Assembly: GCA_937927415.1 (NCBI GenBank) | Contig: CALBDS010000057.1 | Coordinates: 1 to 64,000 of the forward strand | Origin: an uncultured Rhodospirillaceae bacterium | GTDB taxonomy: Bacteria; Pseudomonadota; Alphaproteobacteria; Azospirillales; Azospirillaceae | Direction of reading: 5' to 3' | DNA length: 64,000 bases | In this document: one piece after another, positions 24,135-32,523 of the stretch | Numbering within the stretch: the stretch's first letter is position 1 | Layout of the letters: each line of letters begins with the position of its first letter | The notes under the pieces: generated by a model | What the model saw: the letters and a program-made list of their open reading frames with translations, nothing else | What the model was told of the DNA's origin: nothing | The model's database searches: none | Translations under genes and position numbers: made by a program

Positions 24135-25208
24135 TTACGGCTCGATCCCCAGGCTTTGCCCGGCCAGGGCCGCCAGATGGAACAGGGTGGTGGAGTAATA
24201 ATCCTCGTCCGGTCCCGGCGGGGGCACGGTCACCGTGTTGCCCGCCGCCGCCAGACGGCAGGCCAGCCGGTAGACCGCCAGCATCCCGACCGACGCCGGA
24301 ACCTGCGCCGTCACCCCGCCGGGCAGCGACACGGTGGCCGGCACCGGCCCGTCGCCGCCGCCACGGGCCGCCAGTGCGGCGAAGGGGCGGAAATAATAGG
24401 GATCGTCATAACCGTCCCACGCCAGATAGAGCGGCACCCGCACGGCATCGTAGCCGTACTGCTTGCGGAACCCCTCCGCCGGGGCGACGGCGCCCCCGGC
24501 GTCCAGCAGCGCCCAGTCGGGGGGAAGCTGGAGCGTCCCGAACCGCGCCTTGGCCAGCAGCACCAGCCCGGAATCGGCCACCCGCTTCCACACGGCCCCC
24601 CCCGGCACGGCAGCGAAGGCACGCAGGGCGGGAAACACCCAATAGCTGGGGTTCACCACCACGCCGGTCCCGCGGCGGAACCCGTCGCGCCCCGGCAGCA
24701 GCACGGTCATGCCCGCCTGTTCCACCACCACGGCGGCGGCCAGCGCCTGCACCAGCGTCACGGCGGCGGTGCGGTATTCCTCCACCCGCCACGCCTCGGC
24801 GGCGGTCAGCAGCGCCCAGGCGATCAGGATGTCGCCGTCGGAGGCGTTGTTGCGGTCGCTCACCCCCTCCCCCGGCACCCAGCGCCACGCGGTCAGCCCG
24901 TCGCCGCGCACCATCAGCGTGGTGCGGGTCCAGCCCCACAGGCTGTCAAAGGTGGCGCGGTCATCGGCCGCGACCGCCAGCAGCATACCGTACCCCTGCC
25001 CTTCGGAATGGCTGATGCCCTTGTTGCCGGTGTCGGCCACCCGCCCCTCGGGCAGCACGAAGCGGCGGATGTACGCACGCCACGCCGCCGGATCCAGACG
25101 GGCCGGTCGTCCCGCCCCCGCCCGCACGGCGGCGGCGAGCGCCCCGCTCCCCCACGCCGGCAACAGCCCGGCGGCAAGGCCGGCGCGCAACAAGTCCCGG
25201 CGTTTCAT
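24135..25208 (-). CDS. bcsZ: Periplasmic endo-1,4-beta-glucanase, GH8
   Basis: A 357-residue GH8 cellulase of the cellulose synthase operon. The N-terminus MKRRDLLRAGLAAGLL has a twin-arginine-like signal. The catalytic acid Glu is in HSEGQGYGMLL (~69) and the Asp-rich SDRNNASDGDILIAWAL segment follows. The gene products cut glucan chains during export. The length and motif order are normal for BcsZ. The start ATG 25208 has GGGAGGG upstream and overlaps the bcsB stop as ATGA. Confidence 0.92.
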   Translation of the reverse strand: MKRRDLLRAGLAAGLLPAWGSGALAAAVRAGAGRPARLDPAAWRAYIRRFVLPEGRVADTGNKGISHSEGQGYGMLLAVAADDRATFDSLWGWTRTTLMVRGDGLTAWRWVPGEGVSDRNNASDGDILIAWALLTAAEAWRVEEYRTAAVTLVQALAAAVVVEQAGMTVLLPGRDGFRRGTGVVVNPSYWVFPALRAFAAVPGGAVWKRVADSGLVLLAKARFGTLQLPPDWALLDAGGAVAPAEGFRKQYGYDAVRVPLYLAWDGYDDPYYFRPFAALAARGGGDGPVPATVSLPGGVTAQVPASVGMLAVYRLACRLAAAGNTVTVPPPGPDEDYYSTTLFHLAALAGQSLGIEP

Positions 25209-27700
25209 CGTCCCTCCCGGTCGTCGTGGCCGTGGCGCAGCAGCAGATGCATGGACACCGCCAGCAGCACCGCCGCCCCCAGCAGCAGCGCGAACAGGAT
25301 CTCGATGCGCTGGGACAGGGTGCGGGCCAGGATCAGGATGAGATTGCGCACGTCCAGCGGGTTCAGGATCACCTGGAACGGCTGGGTGGGGGCCAGGACC
25401 GTGACGGCGGGAGCCGCACTGGTCCACAAGGTGGCACCGCCGCGCAGCCGGTCCCACACCCCGGCCTTAACGAAGCTCTGCATGGCCCGCCCCATGGCCC
25501 GCGGCTCCGGCGCGGTCAGCACGGTCCAGGCGGCATCGCCGCCACCGGGGGCGCGGAACTGCAACAGGGCGGCTTCGGGCAGGGTATCGCTGCCCAGCGC
25601 CTGGGTGGCGGCGTCCACCGCGGCTTCCGGCGTGGTCCAGCGGGTGACGGCGGTGGTGATGCCGCCCAGCGCGCGGGTGAACCAGTCGGGCACCAGCTCA
25701 GCCATTGGGCTGGTGCGCTGCGCCTCGGCCAACTGCTGCCAGCGGCTGCGGGAATCGACGGGGGCCGCCGACGGCAGAGCGGCGGTGGGTTGCGCCTGCA
25801 CCGGCCCGACGGACGGCGAAGTCCGACCCGGCCCCACCCCCGTGCGCCCGGCCCACGCGGCGCGCAGCCGGTCCACCAGGGCGCGGCGGTCCGCCGCCGC
25901 CATGGAATCGCCGCTGGCCCCGGCCTGGGCCATCAGCCCGCCCGCTTCCAGCAGCCCGGCCAACTGGTCGGCGGTCAGCGCCGCTCCGGCAAAGGCCGAC
26001 TGCGGCAGCCCGCCCACCGGCCCGACGATCACCGCGTTGCCCGGCGGCGGCCCTTCCCACGCGGTGAAGGGGACCGGATGCAGCAGGGCGCCGGCCCGCT
26101 GGGCCATGCGGGCGGTCAGGGTCCAGGCGGCGCCGAACCACACCGGATCTTTGCCCATCACCAGCAAAGAGAACGGTTCCGCCCCCCGCCCCGCCATGGG
26201 GCCATAGGGAAAGCCGGTGCGGGCGGTGGCATCCAGCGCCGGCAGGGTGACGGTGCGGGCAAAGCCGGGAATTTCGATTTCCGAGGAATCGTCCAGGGTG
26301 AACACCGGCCGCCGCACCGCGAACACGCAATCGGTGCCGCCGGCGGGGGGCATTTCCGCCTCAACCGCGATCACGTTGTCGCCGGGCTGGAACAACTCCA
26401 TGGGCAGCGGCATTTCCCCTCGGCGGATCAGGCCGGACGACCGCTTGTCCACCTCCAGCGATGCAGCGGGGTGGCCGTTGACCGACACGTTCAGCACCGC
26501 ACCGGGGCCGAGGTCGCCTTCGAACGCGGCGTTGACGCGCAGGATCATCGAACGGTCGGGCACCGGGGCATACCCCGCCGGCAGCCGCAGCGGGATCCGC
26601 CCGCGATAGCGGTAGCCGGCATGGGACACCGAGGCAAAGCCCAGATCGGACAGGCGGTAACGCCCCTCCCCCACCGGGGACGGGCCGAACGGCTCGGGCC
26701 GGGCGGTGGCCGGAACATCCCCCACCGCCACCGATTGCGGCGGCAGCGGGCGGGCGGGATCGGTCAGCCGCTCCACTGCCCGATCCACCTCCGCCGGGGT
26801 GCGGCCCGACACCACCGCCACGAAACCGCCGCCGGTTCCCGCCGGACCGGCCGCGGGATAGATGCCCAGGAACGGCCCGGCAATCAGCGCCGCCCGCGCC
26901 TCTCCCAAAAACGGCGCCACCTCGTCACGGGTGCCGATCAGGATGTTCTTGCCGCCGGGCAGCACCGCCCCGTCCAGCGACGGCGGTGCTGAGGCCGCGG
27001 CCACCGCGGGCGCCCGGCCATCCAACACAAGGCCGTAGAACCCGGCCACCAGCGCCCCCCACCCCAGATGGTCGGGGGTGACGGCGGGGCCGGGGGACAG
27101 GATGGTCAGCGGCTCCGCCAGCCGGTCGGCGGCGGCCAGCAGGGACCGCAGCATCGCCAGATCGGGCAGCGGCGCCGGGTCGCCACTGACCAGGGCCAGG
27201 GACGATTCCGCCAGCCGGATCTTGGTCCACAGATCATAGGTGCCGCGCACCGAACAGATGGCACGGTGCTGCGCCTGCGCCCGCACGGCGATGCGGTTTT
27301 CCCCCGGACGGATCAGGTCGGGCGGCAGGGTCACCGCCGCGTTCACCGGCCCCTTGAAAGCCGACAGCGGCAGTTCCGCCACCGGCACGTTGTTGATGAG
27401 CAGCGTCAGCCCGCCCTTTTCCGGCAGGATGTCGATGCTGTTCTCGTACCCGATGGTCAGCACCACCGATGTCAGATGCCCCACGGGCGGCAACGTCAGC
27501 GGCAGGACCAGGGTGTCGTCCTCGCCGTTCAGCACCACATCCGCCCCCGGCGCATCACCCCCCGATGCATCCGCGGGACGCAGGGACGCCAGCGGAATGA
27601 CCCGCCGGTCCGGCGCCGTGGCGGCATCGGCTACGTCCGCGACGGCGGCAACACACACCAGCACCAGCCAGGCCAGCGCCCGTCCTGCCCTGACGGCCAT
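25205..27700 (-). CDS. bcsB: Cellulose synthase periplasmic subunit BcsB
   Basis: An 831-residue periplasmic subunit anchored by one C-terminal helix (ILFALLLGAAVLLAVSMHLLL). The signal peptide is LAWLVLVCVAAVADVADA. Two halves each contain a jelly-roll carbohydrate-binding segment (LPLTLPPVGHLTSVVLTIGY; RVNAAFEGDLGPGAVLNVSVNG) and a flavodoxin-like segment (GGKNILIGTRDEV; NAVIVGPVGGLP), matching BcsB architecture. The start is set at ATG 27700, with GGGGG at a usable distance. A GTG two codons earlier overlaps the bcsA stop. It pairs with BcsA to form the inner-membrane translocation complex. Confidence 0.93.
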   Translation of the reverse strand: MAVRAGRALAWLVLVCVAAVADVADAATAPDRRVIPLASLRPADASGGDAPGADVVLNGEDDTLVLPLTLPPVGHLTSVVLTIGYENSIDILPEKGGLTLLINNVPVAELPLSAFKGPVNAAVTLPPDLIRPGENRIAVRAQAQHRAICSVRGTYDLWTKIRLAESSLALVSGDPAPLPDLAMLRSLLAAADRLAEPLTILSPGPAVTPDHLGWGALVAGFYGLVLDGRAPAVAAASAPPSLDGAVLPGGKNILIGTRDEVAPFLGEARAALIAGPFLGIYPAAGPAGTGGGFVAVVSGRTPAEVDRAVERLTDPARPLPPQSVAVGDVPATARPEPFGPSPVGEGRYRLSDLGFASVSHAGYRYRGRIPLRLPAGYAPVPDRSMILRVNAAFEGDLGPGAVLNVSVNGHPAASLEVDKRSSGLIRRGEMPLPMELFQPGDNVIAVEAEMPPAGGTDCVFAVRRPVFTLDDSSEIEIPGFARTVTLPALDATARTGFPYGPMAGRGAEPFSLLVMGKDPVWFGAAWTLTARMAQRAGALLHPVPFTAWEGPPPGNAVIVGPVGGLPQSAFAGAALTADQLAGLLEAGGLMAQAGASGDSMAAADRRALVDRLRAAWAGRTGVGPGRTSPSVGPVQAQPTAALPSAAPVDSRSRWQQLAEAQRTSPMAELVPDWFTRALGGITTAVTRWTTPEAAVDAATQALGSDTLPEAALLQFRAPGGGDAAWTVLTAPEPRAMGRAMQSFVKAGVWDRLRGGATLWTSAAPAVTVLAPTQPFQVILNPLDVRNLILILARTLSQRIEILFALLLGAAVLLAVSMHLLLRHGHDDREGR

Positions 27701-27702
27701 GC

Positions 27703-30012
27703 TCACAACCCCCGGAAGGTCAGCATCCGGCCCAGCGCACCGGGCAGCGCCACCAGCACATGCCCCAGCCGCGGCAGAACCCGCGTGGCAAAGAACAGGA
27801 ACCCGCCCAGAAAGGTGGGCGCCCCGCCGCGCTTGGCCCCCAGCCAGCCGTCCCATTCGCCGCTGTCGCCGAACACGAAGCGGGCGATGCCGGTGGTGTC
27901 CTGGCGGCTGCGGGGGGCGAAGCCGGCCCCCACCACCAGATCGGCGCCGCGCTTTTCCACCCGCAGGATCTTCACGCCCGTGTGGACCGCCGCCTCGCCG
28001 CCTTCCCGGCCCTCTTCCGGGTGGATGGACAGGACCGGTGTCTCCGCCCGCTCCAGACGCGCCGGATCCAGGCGGTCCGCGTGCCGGGCCAGCACCCGCA
28101 ACCCGACCCCACCCGCCGACACGTCGGTCAGGGTGGCGTCGATCACCGTGCCGTCGGCAAGCGCCAGGGTGGCGGGCCGCTCCACCCCGAACCGTTCCTG
28201 CCGGCGCACGCGCTTGCGCTCGTACACCACGGCCAGACCGCCCAGCGCCAGCACCAGGCTCAGCAGGTTCCACACCGCCACCGGCACGATGGCCATGCGG
28301 TGTTCGGGGAACAGGGCGTAGCGGTAGGCGCATAGCCCCAGCCCCACCGCCAGCAGCAGGGTGGTGACGATGAAGGGACCGGCCAGCGCCGAAAACCCGT
28401 CGCGGTCCACCGACTGCCCCTTGGCCGTCACCTTGAACACCGGGTTGCGGGGCCGCAGGATGGTGGCGATGGCCGCGCGGGACACGTGGAACGACTGCAG
28501 ATACTCGTAGAGTTCCGAGAACAGCGGCCAGCGCATCCGCCCGTGCAGCAACTGCGCCAGATAGGCGGCGGCGACCACATGCGGCACCACGAAACAGGCG
28601 AAATCAGCCAGATTGACCCGGTAGATCTCCAGCCCGAACAGGGCATAGCCCAGCGGTGCGAGCAGGAACACCGGCCGCCAGAACCAGAAGAACCAATACA
28701 GCATGGTGGACAGGTAACACAGCCGCTGCGCCACGGTCAGGCCGCGCTTGAGCAGCGGGTTCTTCAGCAGGAAAAGCTGAATCATCCCCTGCGTCCACCG
28801 CGACCGCTGGGCGATGAAGGAATCGAAGGTTTCCGGCTGCAGCCCGGCGATCAACGGACGGGGCAGATAGACGCTGCGCCAGCCGCGGGAATGCAGCTCC
28901 AGCGCCGTTTCGCAATCCTCGGTCACGGTTTCCCCGGCGATGCCACCCACCTCCTCCAGCGCCCGGCGGCTGAGCAGAGCCGCCGACCCGCAGAAGAAGG
29001 AGCCGTTCCAGCGGTCCAGCCCCGGCTGGATCGAGTAATAGAACATCTCGTTCTCGCTGGGCATCCGCTCGAACGTGCCCAGGTTGTATTCGACCGGATC
29101 GGGATTGACGAAGAAATGGGGCGTCTGGACCAGGAACAGCCGCGGATCCTGCTGGAAGAACCCCACGGTGCAGCGCAGGAAATCCACGGTCGGCACATGG
29201 TCGGCGTCGAGGATCAGCACCAGATCGCCGCGGGTGCGGTGAAAGGCGTGGTTCAGGTTGCCGGCCTTGGCGTGTTCGTTGCGCGGGCGGGTCATATAAG
29301 TCACACCCAGCCGCTCGCACAGGGCGGTCAGCACCCGCCGCCGCTCGCGCGCCGCCGCCGCCGCGTCGGCGTTGGGCTGCGCCACCTTGGCGTCGGTGCC
29401 GCCGTCGTCCAGCAGATAGACCCGCAGCCGGTCGCGCGGGTAGTCGATGCACACCGCCGCCGCCAGGGTGGTTTCCAGCAGTTCCGGGTCTTCGTTGTAC
29501 GACGGGATGAACACATCGACGCTGGGCCAGCTTTCCGGGTCGCCGGCCGGCGGGCAGGGTTCGCGCTTCAACGGGTCGATGATGACGAACAGCGAGGTCA
29601 GGAACAGCACGAACGACATGGCTTCCGCCACGAACAGCGTGATGCCGGGGATGAAATCCACCAGCTCATCGACCGGCGGCAACGTCCCCGTCACCCGCCA
29701 GAAGAAATAGCGGAACGACACGAACGCCAGCAGCAGCACCGTCACCGTGCGCGCGTGCCACGACCGTTGCGCCAGCCGCGCCAGCACGAACGCCACAACC
29801 ACGACGGAAATGGAAATCGCCGCACTCACCTCGCGTCCGACGGGCAAAGCCGCCAGCGCCAGAAAGGTGATCGTGGACACCAACAGCACAATCCACAGAA
29901 AAAGACGCCGAAGAGAGAATCCGTGCCGCTGTTTCGGTTTTGCGGTGATCCCTTGGGGCCGGCTTTGGCGATCCAGGGCAAAGGGGTCAGCGGCCTCGTT
30001 AACGTCGCGCAT
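27703..30012 (-). CDS. bcsA: Cellulose synthase catalytic subunit BcsA
   Basis: A 769-residue inner-membrane UDP-glucose-dependent glucan synthase (GT2). The N-terminal helices are followed by the glycosyltransferase motifs LLDDGGTD, LILDADHVP, VTEDCETA (catalytic TED) and QRSRWTQG. Further helices include the FYFFW-like LYWFFWFW region. The C-terminal PilZ domain has an Arg cluster (KRVRRQERF) and DVSAGGVG, so c-di-GMP activation is expected. It heads the leftward bcs operon. The ribosome-binding site before ATG 30012 is weak. The 210-bp region upstream is AT-rich and probably carries the promoter. Confidence 0.95.
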   Translation of the reverse strand: MRDVNEAADPFALDRQSRPQGITAKPKQRHGFSLRRLFLWIVLLVSTITFLALAALPVGREVSAAISISVVVVAFVLARLAQRSWHARTVTVLLLAFVSFRYFFWRVTGTLPPVDELVDFIPGITLFVAEAMSFVLFLTSLFVIIDPLKREPCPPAGDPESWPSVDVFIPSYNEDPELLETTLAAAVCIDYPRDRLRVYLLDDGGTDAKVAQPNADAAAAARERRRVLTALCERLGVTYMTRPRNEHAKAGNLNHAFHRTRGDLVLILDADHVPTVDFLRCTVGFFQQDPRLFLVQTPHFFVNPDPVEYNLGTFERMPSENEMFYYSIQPGLDRWNGSFFCGSAALLSRRALEEVGGIAGETVTEDCETALELHSRGWRSVYLPRPLIAGLQPETFDSFIAQRSRWTQGMIQLFLLKNPLLKRGLTVAQRLCYLSTMLYWFFWFWRPVFLLAPLGYALFGLEIYRVNLADFACFVVPHVVAAAYLAQLLHGRMRWPLFSELYEYLQSFHVSRAAIATILRPRNPVFKVTAKGQSVDRDGFSALAGPFIVTTLLLAVGLGLCAYRYALFPEHRMAIVPVAVWNLLSLVLALGGLAVVYERKRVRRQERFGVERPATLALADGTVIDATLTDVSAGGVGLRVLARHADRLDPARLERAETPVLSIHPEEGREGGEAAVHTGVKILRVEKRGADLVVGAGFAPRSRQDTTGIARFVFGDSGEWDGWLGAKRGGAPTFLGGFLFFATRVLPRLGHVLVALPGALGRMLTFRGL

Positions 30013-30223
30013 GGCGTCCAGGATAAATGCGTCTTAACCCTCTTACTCTATGGGCGAAAAAGTCACAAGTTTTTATGATAAAGTGTCGCGGCAGCAATTC
30101 GACTTCGATTGCGCAACAAAACATACATTTTAGGAAAACAAACGGCCAACGTCGAATGCCACGCCAGCCCATCGGTCACGCGGCGCGGTTCATCCAGCGG
30201 AAAGCCGCATACGAATCGGGGGA
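30013..30223 (-). promoter_or_regulatory. Probable bcs operon promoter region
   Basis: This 211-base gap precedes bcsA. It contains an AT-rich segment (about 30045-30085 and 30113-30145) and an imperfect inverted repeat GCAATTCGA/TTCGATTGC at 30094-30112 that could be an operator. No clear sigma-70 or sigma-54 match was found by eye, and no terminator for the radical SAM gene was seen. Confidence 0.35.
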
Positions 30224-31663
30224 TCAGCGGCCCTCAGGCCCCGCCGCCGGCCCGCCCTCGAACAGGGGTGCACAGCGGTCCGACAACCGCGTGTAGGCTC
30301 CCAGGCAGTAATGCAGCCAGCCGCGCACGTAATCGCAGGCCGGACGTCCGGCGCCGATCACCTCGTGATGGCAGCCGCCACCGCATAGATAGCGTGCCCA
30401 GCAGGTGCGGCACGGCTCCTGCCGGTGAACATGGCGCTCAGCCAACCATTGGTTGCGGGCGTCGTGGTCAAGGCCGCCGTCCAGGGTGCCCATGGCCCCG
30501 GCCCCGTCACCGACAAAGCGGTGGCAGGCGGCAAGGTCTCCCTCCGCCGACACGCCGAAATACCCGGCGCCAGCGCCACAGGGATAGGGACGATGGGTGC
30601 CGCGGTGGATCTCCCGCAACGCGTTCAGCAGGTTGGCGAAGGGATAGCGCCGCCCGGCCAGCGCCTGCCGCTCGAACATCCGGCCACAGGCGATCATTTC
30701 CCCCAGCATCACCGCCAGCGTGTCCGGCGTCATTTCCCCGGTCCCGGCGGACGAGCGCAGCAGCGGCGAGAACCCGACCGAATGGAAACCGTCGGCGATG
30801 AAACGGTCCAGCATCCGCAACAGCCCGCCGGGGCCGCCGTCGGGGTCCGCCACGCTGTCGGGGGTGACCGTCACCCGCGCCGACACCTGCATCCGCCGCT
30901 GCCGTGCCAGCAGTGGCCGCACATTGTCCATGATGCGGGCAAAGCTGCCGCCGCCGTTCCTGAACGGGCGCTGGCGGTCGTGCTGCTCGCCCACCCCATC
31001 CAGGCTGATGGTGACCGCAAAGCCGTGCTCTTCGAAAAACGCCCCATCCTCCGCCGTCAGCAGCGTGCCGTTGGTGGTGATGGAATAATTGACCCTCACC
31101 CCCCGCTCCGCCGCCAGCGCCGCCGCCCGGCGGGTGGCGGCCATCAGCACCGGGCGGTTGACCAGCGGCTCCCCGCCCATGAAGGCAAGGGTGCAGCCCT
31201 CCCCCGCCGGGGTGCCGTCCAACAGCATATCCACTGCCGCCAGCGCCCGTTCCAGCGGCATCGTCCGGGGCGGGCGCCCGAAACTCCCCTGCCCGGCGTA
31301 GCAATAGCCGCACCCCAGGTTGCAAGCCTGCGACACCGCCAGCGACAGGGCGCGCACCGGCGGGTTTTCCAGCAGGCGGTCATCGATGGCGGGGGGCATG
31401 GACAGCCCCAGATCCGCCAGCAGCCCATCGGCGGTTCCCGCCGCCAGTGCCGCGGCGATGCGGGCGGTCAGGGCCGGATCGGTGTCGAACAGCCGGCTGC
31501 CGTCCACCGCCAGCAGAGAACCCCCATCCCCATGGCGCAGCAGATGGATATCCGCCGCGCGGGGGGCCGACGCCGCCATGAAATGGCGCCCCACCGCCGC
31601 CGGGCCGGGAACCGGCGCGGCGACGGGCGGCGATGACGGCGGCCGGGGATGGGCTGCGGTCAC
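30224..31663 (-). CDS. Radical SAM/SPASM maturase-like protein
   Basis: A 479-residue radical SAM enzyme. The [4Fe-4S] motif is CNLGCGYC near residue 135, followed by GGEPLVN and the SAM-binding ITTNGTLL and ISLDGV segments. A C-terminal SPASM region has Cys in YPCGAGAG, LAACHRF and CRTCWARYLCGGGCHHE plus later Cys, enough for two auxiliary clusters. The CWARYLCGGGC pattern resembles maturases of quinohaemoprotein amine dehydrogenase (QhpD/PeaB). It is last in a leftward operon with LodA-like chains, so maturation of a Trp-derived cofactor is inferred. The start is uncertain: GTG 31663 overlaps the previous stop (GTGA), and ATG 31579 is an alternative. Confidence 0.8.
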   Translation of the reverse strand: MTAAHPRPPSSPPVAAPVPGPAAVGRHFMAASAPRAADIHLLRHGDGGSLLAVDGSRLFDTDPALTARIAAALAAGTADGLLADLGLSMPPAIDDRLLENPPVRALSLAVSQACNLGCGYCYAGQGSFGRPPRTMPLERALAAVDMLLDGTPAGEGCTLAFMGGEPLVNRPVLMAATRRAAALAAERGVRVNYSITTNGTLLTAEDGAFFEEHGFAVTISLDGVGEQHDRQRPFRNGGGSFARIMDNVRPLLARQRRMQVSARVTVTPDSVADPDGGPGGLLRMLDRFIADGFHSVGFSPLLRSSAGTGEMTPDTLAVMLGEMIACGRMFERQALAGRRYPFANLLNALREIHRGTHRPYPCGAGAGYFGVSAEGDLAACHRFVGDGAGAMGTLDGGLDHDARNQWLAERHVHRQEPCRTCWARYLCGGGCHHEVIGAGRPACDYVRGWLHYCLGAYTRLSDRCAPLFEGGPAAGPEGR

Positions 31664-32523
31664 GGCTTTCGTTCCGGCGGGCTGGGCAGCGGCACCGCTT
31701 CCGGTGCGTCGTGGCCCTGCACCTGGAAATGCAGCACCCCTTCCCAATCCTGGAACAGTTCATCATAGGTGATGAGCCGGCTGTCCGCGTAATCGTCGAT
31801 CACGTACGACCCGGTGCGGTCGCGCTGCATCCAGTTGTCGGCCCGCACCCGTCCGTCGTCGCCGGTGGTGACGTTCACCAGATCGGGACGGCTGGACGCC
31901 CAGTAATAGCACACGCACTCACGGTAATCGTTCTGCCAGGGGGAGCACAGCCCCTGGGTCAGCACGCCCGCCGGCACCGTCCCGGCATCGATCGCCGCCG
32001 TTCCCGCCTGGAAGAAGGGACGGACGGTCAGGTTCCACGTCACCGTCGGATTCTTGCTCCGGTAATCCTCGGGATCGACGGGGTTGTATGCGGGCCTGGC
32101 GGTGAATTCGCACACCACCGTCTGCCCCTGCTTGGCCTGCAGGACCCCGGCGAAGCCGTTGGACCATTCCATGGTGACCACGCGGGCGTCGGTTTCGTTG
32201 TCGCGCAGCGTGATCTCCTCGGTCAGGGACGCGTCCGGGCCGCGCACCGGAACGGTCACATCCTTGCCGTCGATCGACAGCAGCCGGCACCCTTCCAGGG
32301 CCGAAAACCCGCTGTCGGCGCTCACCACCAGATTGTCGTACTCCAGCAGGGTCACGCCTTCCAGCAGCCGCCGCCACGCGGCGCGGAAATCGAATTCCAG
32401 CCCCGGACAGGTGTTGCCGATGGTGGAATCCAGCCCCGAATTGGGCGGGTTGCCACGGGCGCGATGGTAGAGCTGGGCAGCCAGATTCTTCGGATCAAGA
32501 GCGCGGGGCTTCGGTCCCGTCAT
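31660..32523 (-). CDS. LodA-like oxidase, C-terminal chain (candidate CTQ-bearing)
   Basis: A 287-residue protein matching the C-terminal half of LodA/GoxA cysteine-tryptophylquinone oxidases. It has NTCPGLEFDF (the LodA PGIE segment), a beta-rich middle and the signature CSPWQNDYRECVCYYW followed by SSRPD. In LodA the cofactor is built from one Trp and one Cys of this region; which residues serve here cannot be fixed by eye. There is no signal peptide. The N-terminal LodA half is encoded by the preceding gene: its stop and this start overlap as TGATG, with AAGGGGGG upstream. The family usually carries both halves in one ~700-residue chain. Confidence 0.7.
   Translation of the reverse strand: MTGPKPRALDPKNLAAQLYHRARGNPPNSGLDSTIGNTCPGLEFDFRAAWRRLLEGVTLLEYDNLVVSADSGFSALEGCRLLSIDGKDVTVPVRGPDASLTEEITLRDNETDARVVTMEWSNGFAGVLQAKQGQTVVCEFTARPAYNPVDPEDYRSKNPTVTWNLTVRPFFQAGTAAIDAGTVPAGVLTQGLCSPWQNDYRECVCYYWASSRPDLVNVTTGDDGRVRADNWMQRDRTGSYVIDDYADSRLITYDELFQDWEGVLHFQVQGHDAPEAVPLPSPPERKP

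Noticed and set aside
22340..26207. Long plus-strand open frames over the bcs operon
   Set aside because: Antisense to bcsB, bcsZ and the TPR gene; low-complexity Arg/Pro/Ala translations and no ribosome-binding sites.
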